Source: Chitinophagales bacterium (GTDB taxonomy: Bacteria > Bacteroidota > Bacteroidia > Chitinophagales > LD1). Taken from it: a DNA stretch of 49,536 nucleotides. Below, one piece after another: positions 13,607 through 22,973 of the stretch (within the stretch, counting starts at the first letter, position 1; each line of letters opens with the position of its first letter). The DNA is taken from positions 1-49,536 of the forward strand of contig JAEUUZ010000020.1 in the NCBI GenBank assembly GCA_016786765.1, given 5' to 3'. The position numbers were made by a program, and so were the translations under genes. The notes beneath the pieces are model-generated. The model ran no database searches and was not told the origin of the DNA. It was given only the letters and a program-made list of their open reading frames with translations.

Positions 13607-14806
13607 TTACACTCGTTTGAGTTTAGCCATGTAAAATCCATCATATTCGGTATTAACCCCTGGTGTTAGTGATTTTTCTTCTATAAGCCTAAAGCCTGAA
13701 TTGCGTTGAAGAAAAGCTTGTACTTGAAGCTCATTCTCTTGCGGTAGAATACTACAAGTAACGTACACTAAAATGCCGTTGCCTGCCACCATAGTGGAAT
13801 AGCTATCCAAAATTTGTTGTTGTGTTTTCGTAATTGCAGTAATTAACTCAGCATTTATTTGCCATTTATTTTCAGGATTTCTGCGAATAACACCACTACC
13901 GCTGCATGGGGCATCAATAAGTACAACATCACCTTGTAGACGATATTCCGCTACTAAGCTTTCATCCACAACTTGTGCATAAACAATTTTAGCACCGGCA
14001 CGTGATGCGCGTTTACGAAGTTCTAAAATTTTATTCTCGTGAATGTCGAAGCTTACAATTTGACCCTTATTCTGCATTATACAGGCGAAATGGAGCGACT
14101 TCCCACCTGCCCCTGCGCAAGTATCAATTACAACTGTGTTGGGCCTAGGTTCACAAAATTCGACCACTTGTTGCGAAGAAATATCTTGAAACTCAAACAA
14201 GCCGTCTTTATAGGCGATGTGATTGACTAATTTCTGTCGTTGTTGCAACACCATGCCATCGTTACAATCTTCTACTTTTTGAACAATTATCCCTTCATCG
14301 CCAAGCACCTTCAAAAGCTTTTGTCGGGATGTTTTCAAGGTATTAGCCCGAAGGCAAACCATCGACTGTTCATTCAACTTTGTGGCTAAAGATTCCCATG
14401 CTTTTCCATATGCATTTTCCCCTTCTTTAAAAAACCAATCGGTGTAAGACAATCGAATGGCCTTTGTAGCGGGTTCGTTCAACTGTAGTAAAATAGTCTG
14501 TCGATCGTTATCTTCCAATTCGAACCAGTCGGGAATTTCTAGCTGCTCCGAAAGCAACTTGGCAGCCAATAAAAGACGCGTATTTATATCAATAGATGAA
14601 AAATCTTGTCGGCTTAAGTGTGCGTAATAGCGTAAGAAACGAATGATTTCAAACACACTCTCCGCAATAAAATGACGATCGCGTGCGCCCCATTGTTTGT
14701 TATTCTTTAAATATAACTCAATCGTTTTACCTAAATGTTTGTGATGATGCAGTACATCCGTAAGTATATCCACTACTGCATTGCAGTTCCCTCTGTAAAT
14801 TTTCAA
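13607..14806 (-). CDS. RsmB/NOP-type RNA (cytosine-5) methyltransferase
   Basis: A 399-residue protein. The N-terminal NusB-like helical region is about 1-140 (GARDRHFIAESVFEIIRFLR), followed by a SAM-dependent methyltransferase domain with motif I DTCAGAGGKSLHFA, motif IV DAPCSGSGVIRRNP, and motif VI YVTCSILPQENE. The two cysteines in PCSGSG and TCSI are the m5C catalytic and release residues of the RsmB/RsmF/Nop2 family. The likely substrate is rRNA. It starts five bases after the FG-GAP protein gene and is probably co-transcribed with it. Confidence 0.85.
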   Translation of the reverse strand: MKIYRGNCNAVVDILTDVLHHHKHLGKTIELYLKNNKQWGARDRHFIAESVFEIIRFLRYYAHLSRQDFSSIDINTRLLLAAKLLSEQLEIPDWFELEDNDRQTILLQLNEPATKAIRLSYTDWFFKEGENAYGKAWESLATKLNEQSMVCLRANTLKTSRQKLLKVLGDEGIIVQKVEDCNDGMVLQQRQKLVNHIAYKDGLFEFQDISSQQVVEFCEPRPNTVVIDTCAGAGGKSLHFACIMQNKGQIVSFDIHENKILELRKRASRAGAKIVYAQVVDESLVAEYRLQGDVVLIDAPCSGSGVIRRNPENKWQINAELITAITKTQQQILDSYSTMVAGNGILVYVTCSILPQENELQVQAFLQRNSGFRLIEEKSLTPGVNTEYDGFYMAKLKRV

Positions 14807-14811
14807 AACAA

Positions 14812-17040
14812 CTATTTAATTAATGTGAACTTTCTTGCTATTGTATACTTGTCATTCACTAAATGCAATACATACACTCCATTCGGTAAAGCTGAAACAT
14901 TAATCTCATTTTTACCTTCGAATGCAGCATCCAATACAATATTACCGGTTAAATCAAAAATCTGATACTGTGTATTTCTTAAATCATTCGAGGACTCTAT
15001 CTTAAGCACGTTTCGAGCAGGATTTGGGTAAATAACCAAATTGTTATTACGGATTGCAGGTTCTTCAATAGCCGTAGTCGTATCACTATTCCAATTCAAC
15101 TCAGACAACAACATCATCCCCCCGCGTTGATTACCTACTAAATATTCAGGTTTCCCATCACTATTTATATCTGCAATGGAAATAGTAGAACGACTACCTG
15201 CATTGTATCCCAATACATCTGAATCAACTAACAAAAAACTACCTCTTCGCAAACTATCGCGATTGACTTTATATTTAAATACTAAACCACGTTCAGAACC
15301 GGAATATAAAAATGTATTTGTGTCTTCATTTGCAATAAACGGAGCTGCATAGCCCCAAAGTACATTGTTTTGCCAATCGTTCACACGAATTGTACCTAAA
15401 AAAGGATTTACCGAATCTACATCAAATTTTGGTGCAGTTTTAGTCCCAAAATTCCAATAATAGTTTACGCGTCCTTCTTTATTGCCAACAATAATATCAT
15501 TCAGTCCATCTTCGTTTAAATCATAAATAAAAGGTTTGGCAAACTCCCCTGCATCAATCCCTCCAAGTTGTGGAGTAGTAATACTTGTATATGGCTTTGC
15601 AGTGCCATTATTCTTGTAAAAGAACAAATAACCACTATTATTGCCGGTCACCATATCACTCAAACTGTCCCCATCCAAATCGCCAAAAGCTGGATACAAT
15701 CCAAGCATACTAAAGGCTGAAACGCCACACCAATCGGATGATGAATCCAATTCGAATTGAACATTACTTCCCACTGATACATTATGCAAGTAATATAACT
15801 TAGCTCGTGGACTAGGATTTCCGGAATATTGGCCATTCTCCCCCATTACTATATCCAATTTCCCATCTCGATCAACATCTTCGAACATCGGTCTAGAATC
15901 GGAACCTGCATCAACAATCTGATTAACAAAAAATGTGTCCCCCGCATAACTGTATTCTTGTTTACCACTTACTTTACTGTTGCGATACACCTGAACATTA
16001 TTGATATCTTTTGCGAATCCTACGCCTTGATCATAATTGAAAGGAGCAATCATCAAATCTTTGTATCCATCATTATTATAATCGATGTTGTATGCAGCAG
16101 GAAAAATAGGCAGATTAATGGGTGTGCTATACTTAGGAAACATACTGTCGATATAGTTTACATCTGCATATGCTGTGTCGCCTGAATTTTCAGCATAAAT
16201 TAAACCCGGATAACTTACATCACCTAATAGTAAATCTACATCACGATCACCTTCATAATCGAAGGTAAACATAGTACCACCTTGATGACGGGCGCTGGAA
16301 CCACTTGATATTGGACCTTGCAACCCATTGCCTTTACAAGAAGCATGCAGAAAGAGCGAGTTAGTTGTACTATTTTCTACAAAATTCCCCCAACAATTGG
16401 TTATATTTAAATACACCAAAGAATCAAGCGAATAGCCCATTTCTACAGCTTGATTCTCATAATAATTAACGGTAGCCCCTCCTAAAATATCAAACGATAG
16501 TACATCCATATCACCATCTCCGTTTACATCGGTTAACCCAGGTAAGTCGTTGATAAATGTCCAAATATGGTCGGTAATTGTAGGACTAATTCGGAATCGA
16601 ACTTCGTCTTGATAAAAATCAAAAGAGAGTATGCCGTTCACTTTTTTACCTCTCCAACATTGCATAGCCCCATTGGTTAAAGAAAAAATATCGGGAACAC
16701 CGTCTTTGTTAAAATCACGAATTACTGCCCAACCCCAAAGTTCTTTCGGAAAAAACTTTTCGTACTCAGGCGTATATTTATAAGTCGGATATACATTAGG
16801 GCCCTGATTAATAAAGGTCATTACCTTGCTTCCATACTTGTCAATAATGAACAAATCGGGGTAAGCATCATCATTTAAATTAATGTCGGACATTACGGGA
16901 GAATTTATACCTCCACACCATGCATTAACAAGCTTTCTGTTTTGGGATGTAACATCAACATCGCGGATAACAAATTTCTGTTGTGCATGAATGAACTGAG
17001 CTACGAACACTATAAGTAGAATAGATATATTTTTTTTCAT
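14812..17040 (-). CDS. FG-GAP/VCBS-repeat T9SS-secreted protein
   Basis: A 742-residue secreted protein. The signal peptide ends FIHAQ (about 1-20). At least eight FG-GAP/VCBS-like calcium-binding repeats follow, each with a D-x-(N/D)-x-D-G-x-x-D core, such as DFNKDGVPDIF, DVNGDGDMDVL, DYNNDGYKDLM, DVDRDGKLDIV and DLNEDGLNDII. The last 75 residues are a type IX secretion C-terminal domain (IYPNPARNVLKIE ... GVYVLHLVNDKYTIARKF). Predicted beta-propeller on the cell surface or released. The ligand is unknown. It lies 61 bp downstream of the TamL-like gene. Confidence 0.85.
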   Translation of the reverse strand: MKKNISILLIVFVAQFIHAQQKFVIRDVDVTSQNRKLVNAWCGGINSPVMSDINLNDDAYPDLFIIDKYGSKVMTFINQGPNVYPTYKYTPEYEKFFPKELWGWAVIRDFNKDGVPDIFSLTNGAMQCWRGKKVNGILSFDFYQDEVRFRISPTITDHIWTFINDLPGLTDVNGDGDMDVLSFDILGGATVNYYENQAVEMGYSLDSLVYLNITNCWGNFVENSTTNSLFLHASCKGNGLQGPISSGSSARHQGGTMFTFDYEGDRDVDLLLGDVSYPGLIYAENSGDTAYADVNYIDSMFPKYSTPINLPIFPAAYNIDYNNDGYKDLMIAPFNYDQGVGFAKDINNVQVYRNSKVSGKQEYSYAGDTFFVNQIVDAGSDSRPMFEDVDRDGKLDIVMGENGQYSGNPSPRAKLYYLHNVSVGSNVQFELDSSSDWCGVSAFSMLGLYPAFGDLDGDSLSDMVTGNNSGYLFFYKNNGTAKPYTSITTPQLGGIDAGEFAKPFIYDLNEDGLNDIIVGNKEGRVNYYWNFGTKTAPKFDVDSVNPFLGTIRVNDWQNNVLWGYAAPFIANEDTNTFLYSGSERGLVFKYKVNRDSLRRGSFLLVDSDVLGYNAGSRSTISIADINSDGKPEYLVGNQRGGMMLLSELNWNSDTTTAIEEPAIRNNNLVIYPNPARNVLKIESSNDLRNTQYQIFDLTGNIVLDAAFEGKNEINVSALPNGVYVLHLVNDKYTIARKFTLIK

Positions 17041-17101
17041 GCATTGAAGATAGTGAAAAGCGCAAATTAGTTGCTAGATAGACTATAAAATCGCTATAAA
17101 T

Positions 17102-19450
17102 TTAGAAAGGATAACCCACGGCTAACTGAAATTGTCCGAATTGAGATTTATCCTTAAACCGCCATTTATTGGTAGTATAGCGTGGATCGCGCACCGGAAT
17201 TCCATAATCGAAACGAATCACAAAATAGCTAAAATCTAAGCGTACGCCTGCACCTATGTCAACAGCAAACTCGTTCCAAAATCGTTTAAAATCAAATTCA
17301 GCATTCGGACGTTGAGCATCTTTGTTCAGCAACCAAATATTCCCAATATCAGTAAATACAGCCCCTTTGAGCCATTTATAAATATCAAAACGCAATTCGC
17401 CATTCAATTCAATTTTAATATCTCCGGCCTGACTGAAAAACCCTGTAACCCGAGAAGGATCATTAAACCCATCCCCCACATAAGCACCCGGACCTACTTC
17501 TCTAATTCTGAACCCACGTAAACTGTTTGGTCCACCGGTAAAAAACTGTTTGATGAAGGGCATTGTTTTTGAATTTCCATAGGGCAAACCTAAGCCCAAA
17601 TATCCTCGCCCTGCAAAACTTACATGTGCATCGAATCGATAAAATCCACGAAACTCATTTTCAATTCGGAAATACTCTGCAAACTCACGCTTCGCAATTT
17701 TATACGGAATAGTGTCTTTCGTTTTCTTCGCTAAATTAGCCAATGAAAAGCCCGCCATTAAAAGATTTCCGGCTGCCTCAACACTAATTCGGTTATAGAT
17801 GTACTTCTTATCGTTTTTTGTTTTCTGATTGGTATAGAAAAAGGTATAGTTAGGTCCAAAAATAATCCGCTCCTCGAATGAGTTTTTTAATGAAGGATTA
17901 TTGTTTAGCCGTGTAATAAAATCTTCGCCCTTTTGGGGTAATATATATAAGCTAAATACAAATGGATTCAATTGGTGGCGCATAAACATATTGGGTTCCC
18001 ATTCGTAACCGAACAATGCGCCAAAATTATGTAAAGTATAATAGAAAACGCGCGTATTAGCACTATTGAAATCAAATCGTTTCTCGTAGCTGTAAGTAAG
18101 GGATATTTTTGTTTTCGGACGTTGGAACTTAAATGTAGAGGTAGGTTTTGAAAACAAGAACTTATTGAAATAATAGGTGGTAGATGCCGAAACATCGTTC
18201 GTGATAATACTCACCGGTTTCTTACTGGCAAACTGAAATTGAAAACCGGTATTCAGTTCAATCACCAATAAATCGGATCGTTTAAATAGGTTTCGATTCT
18301 TGTATGAAATCCCCCCCGAAACACCGAAAAAACCACCGGAGATATCCGTTGTATAATTCCCCTGTATATCGCCTCCTAGTGTTTGACGTTTAGCCGGTGT
18401 GAGGTTTATAACTGCATCGAGAAAGTAACCCGGGCGATTGGCTTTGGCAAAATCAACTGAAACAAATTTAAAAGAACCCAAATCCGAAAATCGTCTCACT
18501 GTGCGCAAATAATTATCGCGTTGATACAGTTGATCGCGCTTAAAAAATATACCGTCTAAAAGTGTACCGGTATGATACTTTAGTTTTTTGCTGATGAAAG
18601 AAAATTCAGCCATTTGCAAAGTATCGCGCTTAGGATTTTGCCCGGGTGCATCTGTACCAAAATCAGGTGTAGTATATACGTTGTTTATCCAATACTGTTG
18701 ATGTGTAACACTATCGCTGGGCTGATTAACATACACATTAATATTTACCATTCGGTTAGCGTTGTTGGTATCTAACTCGTAATTCACATAATCTTTTGTA
18801 AAGAAGTAAAACCCACTATTCTTCAAATCGTTTTCAATACGCTCTCGTTCAGCCTTCAAATTGGTAATATCGAACCGGGTGTTAGGCTTTAATACTGAAC
18901 GATGATGATTCTGCCATACAATGGAATCTGTTTTATATGTTGGACGTGGATAGAGCACATTACCTACCTTCCAATATTCACCTGGTGTAATAGTGTAAGC
19001 AACTGTTACCTTCTTCTTTTTGAACTTCAATTCGTGCGAAACTTGTGCTTGAAAATAGCCATAGTTTTGCATGTAATTCTGAATCAGCTTATCGGATTTA
19101 GCGGCTAACAAACTATCATAAATCACTGGTGGCTCACCCACTTTATTTTTAATCCACCAAGTCACTTTATTTTCCTTGTCTTTATTGGCTGCGGTATAAA
19201 ACCAAAGTTTGAACGGTAGAAAACCAAAGGCTTTGATATTGGGCTTTTGAATAGCCACTTGTTTTAAATCATCATGTACTTTTTGTCGATTCTGCAGTTT
19301 CTTGTAATCAACAATGTTGATTTCATTTTGCTTCAATAGAAATTCGTTTTCTTTAAATTTCTTCGTTACCGAACATGACGAAACGAACAGCAGCATAACT
19401 GCCATCCATTGCATCGGGTTTCGGTAATTAAAAAAATTCATTCTTCGCAA
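17102..19450 (-). CDS. TamL-like Omp85 outer-membrane lipoprotein
   Basis: A 782-residue Omp85-superfamily protein. The N-terminal lipoprotein signal is VMLLFVSSC with the cysteine near residue 26, which is typical of the Bacteroidota TamA homologue TamL. Periplasmic POTRA-like repeats cover about 35-300, followed by a 16-strand barrel with the conserved FFTGGPNSLRGFRIREVGPG stretch (the lid-loop RGF motif) and a C-terminal aromatic strand ending FQLAVGYPF. TamA/TamL proteins help assemble or export outer-membrane proteins. The start could also be the Met three codons later. It is divergent from the TrmH-family gene, with overlapping 5' regions. Confidence 0.85.
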   Translation of the reverse strand: MRRMNFFNYRNPMQWMAVMLLFVSSCSVTKKFKENEFLLKQNEINIVDYKKLQNRQKVHDDLKQVAIQKPNIKAFGFLPFKLWFYTAANKDKENKVTWWIKNKVGEPPVIYDSLLAAKSDKLIQNYMQNYGYFQAQVSHELKFKKKKVTVAYTITPGEYWKVGNVLYPRPTYKTDSIVWQNHHRSVLKPNTRFDITNLKAERERIENDLKNSGFYFFTKDYVNYELDTNNANRMVNINVYVNQPSDSVTHQQYWINNVYTTPDFGTDAPGQNPKRDTLQMAEFSFISKKLKYHTGTLLDGIFFKRDQLYQRDNYLRTVRRFSDLGSFKFVSVDFAKANRPGYFLDAVINLTPAKRQTLGGDIQGNYTTDISGGFFGVSGGISYKNRNLFKRSDLLVIELNTGFQFQFASKKPVSIITNDVSASTTYYFNKFLFSKPTSTFKFQRPKTKISLTYSYEKRFDFNSANTRVFYYTLHNFGALFGYEWEPNMFMRHQLNPFVFSLYILPQKGEDFITRLNNNPSLKNSFEERIIFGPNYTFFYTNQKTKNDKKYIYNRISVEAAGNLLMAGFSLANLAKKTKDTIPYKIAKREFAEYFRIENEFRGFYRFDAHVSFAGRGYLGLGLPYGNSKTMPFIKQFFTGGPNSLRGFRIREVGPGAYVGDGFNDPSRVTGFFSQAGDIKIELNGELRFDIYKWLKGAVFTDIGNIWLLNKDAQRPNAEFDFKRFWNEFAVDIGAGVRLDFSYFVIRFDYGIPVRDPRYTTNKWRFKDKSQFGQFQLAVGYPF

Positions 19451-19477
19451 GTCGTCTATTTTTTTACTTTAGTGATA

Positions 19478-20227
19478 ATGATTAGCAAAAGTCAAATTAA
19501 GTTTATTCAGTCGCTACATCAAAAAAAATACCGACAAATGTACGGTAAATTTTTGGTGGAGGGCCACAAGACTGTGATAGAACTCATTTCCTCGTCTTTT
19601 ATTGTTGACAAAATATATGCCACAAGCGATTGGGACAATGCCAACGCACATCAACGTAAGATTGAGATTGAAACAGTAACTGAAGATGAACTTCAAAAAA
19701 TTTCAACGCTTGAAAATCCACAACAAGCCATAGCCATTGCGTCAATACCTGCAATTACATCCGACTTAACACTAAAAGAAGGAAAATACATTGCATTAGA
19801 TACATTGAATGACCCGGGTAATGCCGGTACCATTATCAGAACAGCCGAATGGTTTGGGTTTGATGGGGTAATCTTATCTGAAAACAGTGTAGATATTTAC
19901 AATCCGAAAGTGGTGAATGCAGCTAAAGGCTCGTTGTTCCGAATTCCTGTGTTTTACCAAAATTTAGCTGATTGCTTTACTAAGCACTCGCAGATGCCGG
20001 TGCTTGGAACATTTATGGAAGGGGAATCGGTGTATACTGCATCACTGCCAACATCCGGAATTTTGTTGATTGGCAATGAAGCGAATGGTATTGATCCATC
20101 ACTTTGGCCGATGATTAAAAATAAATTATCGATTCCCAAGGTTGGTAAAGCAGAATCGCTTAATGCAGGCATTGCTGCAGGTATATTGATGAATGAATGG
20201 GTGCGAAGAAATAATCAAAACAATTAA
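19478..20227 (+). CDS. TrmH/SpoU-family RNA 2'-O-methyltransferase
   Basis: 249 residues. The N-terminal substrate-binding domain (about 1-95) has QIKFIQSLHQKKYRQMYGKFLVEGHK. The SpoU/SPOUT knotted domain carries ALDTLNDPGNAGTIIRTAEWFGFDGVIL (motif 1), GNEANGIDPSLW (motif 2) and SIPKVGKAESLNAGIAAGIL (motif 3). These enzymes methylate the ribose 2'-OH in rRNA or tRNA. I chose the ATG at 19478: the family starts with the ISKSQIKFIQSL region, and upstream in-frame codons run back into the divergent TamL-like gene. Confidence 0.85.
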   Translation: MISKSQIKFIQSLHQKKYRQMYGKFLVEGHKTVIELISSSFIVDKIYATSDWDNANAHQRKIEIETVTEDELQKISTLENPQQAIAIASIPAITSDLTLKEGKYIALDTLNDPGNAGTIIRTAEWFGFDGVILSENSVDIYNPKVVNAAKGSLFRIPVFYQNLADCFTKHSQMPVLGTFMEGESVYTASLPTSGILLIGNEANGIDPSLWPMIKNKLSIPKVGKAESLNAGIAAGILMNEWVRRNNQNN

Positions 20228-20239
20228 AAGATAATAAGT

Positions 20240-20713
20240 GTGCATGTAGAGTTATATACAGATGGTTCATCGCGCGGAAATCCCGGTCCGGGTGGCTATG
20301 GGGCGATTCTGAAATTCGGGAAACATGAGAAAGAATTTGCTGAAGGTTTCCGTTTAACCACGAATAACCGAATGGAGTTATTAGCCGTAATTGTTGGCTT
20401 AGAGGCGTTAACCAAAGAAGGCATTCCGGTTACCGTTTATTCCGATTCGAAATATGTAGTAGAGGCTATTGAGAAGAAATGGGTATTTGGTTGGGAGAAG
20501 AAAAACTTCAAAGACAAAAAAAACCCTGATTTATGGAAACGTTTTTTACAAATATTCAGAAAGCACCAAGTAAAATTTGTTTGGATTAAGGGACACAACA
20601 ATCATCCGTACAACGAACGCTGTGATGTATTAGCCACCAATGCTGCAGATGGCAAAGGATTAGCTGCCGATAAAGGCTACGAAGCCATTTGCAAAGCAGA
20701 AGGGTTATTATAA
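20240..20713 (+). CDS. rnhA: Ribonuclease HI
   Basis: A 157-residue RNase HI. The catalytic carboxylates are Asp8 (ELYTDGSS), Glu46 (NRMELLAV), Asp69 (VYSDSKYV) and Asp129 (NERCDVLA), with His119 in KGHNNHPYN. It degrades RNA in RNA-DNA hybrids. The start is GTG at 20240: the nearby ATG at 20244 is out of frame, and no upstream ATG fits the family N-terminus. It lies 12 bp after the TrmH-family gene. Its last six bases overlap the end of the convergent SRPBCC gene. Confidence 0.93.
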   Translation: MHVELYTDGSSRGNPGPGGYGAILKFGKHEKEFAEGFRLTTNNRMELLAVIVGLEALTKEGIPVTVYSDSKYVVEAIEKKWVFGWEKKNFKDKKNPDLWKRFLQIFRKHQVKFVWIKGHNNHPYNERCDVLATNAADGKGLAADKGYEAICKAEGLL

Positions 20714-21139
20714 ACCGTTTTCTGCATGAGCTTTGTAATTGTTTAGAATCAAGTGCCAGCCCATTTGTTGCATGTCTAAAGGATTCTCGGTTTCGGCTTC
20801 AAACACTTCAGTTACTTTAGTAATTTCGCCTTCTGCCGAAAAAGTAATTTCTACTGTTCTATTATCGCCCAACGTATATTTAATGTAACGATGTATATTC
20901 ACTACATCATACACACCCCAGAAATCAAAGCCAAAACTACCATCTTTAGCCTCCATACGATAAGAGAATTTTCCACCTACTTGCAAATCGTTTTCTGCTT
21001 GCGGACAATGCCATTCCGGTGCGGCAAAATTCCATTGCATTACATGCTCAGGAAGCGTAAAAAAATCCCATGCTTTTACTACATCTGTATTTACAATTGT
21101 TTCAACCGTTAATTGCGTATTCATTTCAGATAATTTCAA
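20708..21139 (-). CDS. SRPBCC/AHSA1-type ligand-binding protein
   Basis: A 143-residue START/SRPBCC-fold protein of the AHSA1 type: VETIVNTDVVKAWDFFTLPEHVMQWNFAAPEWHCP, then GGKFSYRMEAKDGSFGFDFWGVYDVV and the C-terminal helix MGWHLILNNYKAHAE. The fold has a deep hydrophobic pocket; the ligand is unknown. The start may instead be the Met at residue 6 (MNTQLTVE). It is last in the six-gene minus-strand run, one base from the 65-residue gene. Confidence 0.8.
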   Translation of the reverse strand: MKLSEMNTQLTVETIVNTDVVKAWDFFTLPEHVMQWNFAAPEWHCPQAENDLQVGGKFSYRMEAKDGSFGFDFWGVYDVVNIHRYIKYTLGDNRTVEITFSAEGEITKVTEVFEAETENPLDMQQMGWHLILNNYKAHAENGL

Positions 21140-21140
21140 T

Positions 21141-21338
21141 TTACAAAATGTGTTTTTCTATTTCCTTTTGCACTAAGTCTGCAACAAAATTCATGATTTC
21201 ATCTTCAAATTCCAAACAGCAACAATCCTCTTTAAAACCAATACCGGTGGCGGTTACAACTAATTTAGCCGCTTCTTTGTGTTTAGCGCAAACTTTCTTT
21301 TCTGCTTTTGTTTTAATGGATTCGTAATTGATATGCAT
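21141..21338 (-). CDS. Small Cys-containing protein, unknown
   Basis: 65 residues, acidic/basic mixed, with the cysteine group DCCCLEF in the middle and one more Cys near the N-terminus. The C-terminal helix is FVADLVQKEIEKHI. No signal peptide. One base separates it from the SRPBCC gene, which supports it as a real, coupled gene. The three-Cys cluster could bind metal, but that is a guess. Confidence 0.55.
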   Translation of the reverse strand: MHINYESIKTKAEKKVCAKHKEAAKLVVTATGIGFKEDCCCLEFEDEIMNFVADLVQKEIEKHIL

Positions 21339-21401
21339 ACCCTTGTCATTTGTTGAGCAATATAATTGCTTTTTGCAAAGGTTGAAAACTCGAGGTCATT
21401 A

Positions 21402-21872
21402 TTATGCAATGATAAGTTGCTCTTTTGCCATAGCATAATATGGCTCTCGTTCCTTTAATGTAGATGAAATCCAATCTTTAATTTCTTGCTCTGCTTTATG
21501 CTTCAACAATGGACGTAAATGCAAATCAGTCCTCATCAAATTCTTGAATATTATTCCCTCTGATGCTTGAAGCCAAATGGTATGTCCGTGTCTATTCATT
21601 CGCTCCATATTGTTGTGGAAGCAGGCTGTACCGCCTCCGCAGCTTATTACAGCTTGTTTATCCAAGAGACCTTCAAGTACTTTAGATTCAATAATTCGGA
21701 ATTCATCCTCCCCTTTTGTTGTAAAAATTTCAGGTATTGTTATTCCTTCTTGTTCTTCTATGTATTCATCTAAATCATAAAAAGGAACGTGCAACGTTTT
21801 CGCTAACCGTCTCCCATAAGTTGTCTTTCCAACACCAGTAAAACCAACAATAAAAATAGGTAATGCTTTCAT
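21402..21872 (-). CDS. aroK: Shikimate kinase
   Basis: A 156-residue P-loop kinase. Walker A is GFTGVGKTT (10-18), the shikimate-binding Asp is in DLDEYI (33-38), Arg59 is in EFRIIES, the GGG motif is 79-81 (SCGGGTA), and the lid Arg120 is in HLRPLL. It phosphorylates shikimate in the aromatic amino-acid pathway. It begins eight bases after the ABC permease stop and is 63 bp from the following small gene. Confidence 0.9.
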   Translation of the reverse strand: MKALPIFIVGFTGVGKTTYGRRLAKTLHVPFYDLDEYIEEQEGITIPEIFTTKGEDEFRIIESKVLEGLLDKQAVISCGGGTACFHNNMERMNRHGHTIWLQASEGIIFKNLMRTDLHLRPLLKHKAEQEIKDWISSTLKEREPYYAMAKEQLIIA

Positions 21873-21880
21873 TACAATGC

Positions 21881-22963
21881 TTAGCCTTTGATAACTACTC
21901 TTGGATCAAGCAGCGAATAAAGTATATCTGTGAAAATATTCACAATTACAAATACAACAGCCACAAACAACACACCGCCCATCACTACAGGGAAATCGAA
22001 ATTCTTCAACGAATTCACAGTTTGTAAACCAAGTCCATCGTAATTGAATACAGTTTCTATGAAATAGGCACCTGTAAGTAAAGCCGCTAACCACCCCGAA
22101 ATTGAAGTAAGCACAGGATTCAACGCATTGCGTAATGCGTGTTTGAAGACCACCTTATAGTAACTCAAACCCTTTGCACGTGCGGTTCGCACATAGTCTT
22201 GTGAAAGTACATCTAGCATAGATGCACGTGTGAGTTGCGCAATAATTCCCACCGGGCGAATACCTAATGCAATCACAGGCAAAATCAAATTTTTCCAGAC
22301 GATAACTTCATCACCATAATCGTTCAGCACCACCAACGAACCTTGATGATTCAAGCCGGTTAAGGCACTGAGGTAGTAACCAAAAATAATGGCAATTAAG
22401 AATGCCGAGAAAAATGCCGGCTGTGAAATACCAATCACCGAACTGGTCAAAATAAAATTATCCCAAAACGAATACTGTCGAAGCGCAGCAAAAACGCCTA
22501 TTACAATGCCTATTACAGAAGCAATCAACATGGCAAACAAAGCTAAGATGGCTGTAGCGAAAACCTTTTCCGATAGCACTTCCGAGACTTTTCTACGCGA
22601 CTGAAACGAACGTCCTAAATCGGGTTTCTTTAACACAATGGTCTTTTCGCCAACAGTAAACAACTTTACAAAATGGGCTTGATTAGGAGCTAAATACGTT
22701 GGATGATTTTCATCGTTCAGTTTATGTGCTGAAACAGGCGACAAATCGTTGAAGTAGAAATACAAACGCTTATACCAAGGCTGATTCAATCGAAACTCGC
22801 GCTCAATAGCTTGTACAGAAGCCGTATCGGCACGTTGGCCTAAGGTCATCCGAGCTGAGTTTACCGGCAAAACATTGAACAGTAAAAAGATAAACACCAC
22901 CACACCGAGTATTACCAATACTCCGGATGCCAATCGTTTTAGAATGAATTTCAGCAGGTTCAA
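21881..22963 (-). CDS. DppB/OppB-type ABC transporter permease
   Basis: A 360-residue inner-membrane permease with an N-terminal transmembrane helix (about 10-33). An extended periplasmic loop (about 35-135) follows, then the binding-protein-dependent transport core of five helices. The permease signature is YVRTARAKGLSYYKVVFKHALRNALNPVLT, with the EAA-like loop before HALRNA. Family members import peptides or nickel with DppC, D and F partners. None of those partners lies nearby, so it works with genes elsewhere. It lies 10 bp after the DoxX-like gene. Confidence 0.85.
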   Translation of the reverse strand: MNLLKFILKRLASGVLVILGVVVFIFLLFNVLPVNSARMTLGQRADTASVQAIEREFRLNQPWYKRLYFYFNDLSPVSAHKLNDENHPTYLAPNQAHFVKLFTVGEKTIVLKKPDLGRSFQSRRKVSEVLSEKVFATAILALFAMLIASVIGIVIGVFAALRQYSFWDNFILTSSVIGISQPAFFSAFLIAIIFGYYLSALTGLNHQGSLVVLNDYGDEVIVWKNLILPVIALGIRPVGIIAQLTRASMLDVLSQDYVRTARAKGLSYYKVVFKHALRNALNPVLTSISGWLAALLTGAYFIETVFNYDGLGLQTVNSLKNFDFPVVMGGVLFVAVVFVIVNIFTDILYSLLDPRVVIKG

Positions 22964-22973
22964 ATCAATTAGT

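Noticed and set aside
19409-19477. Upstream extension of the TrmH-family gene
   Set aside because: These codons lie inside the divergent TamL-like gene, and the family N-terminus starts at the ATG at 19478.
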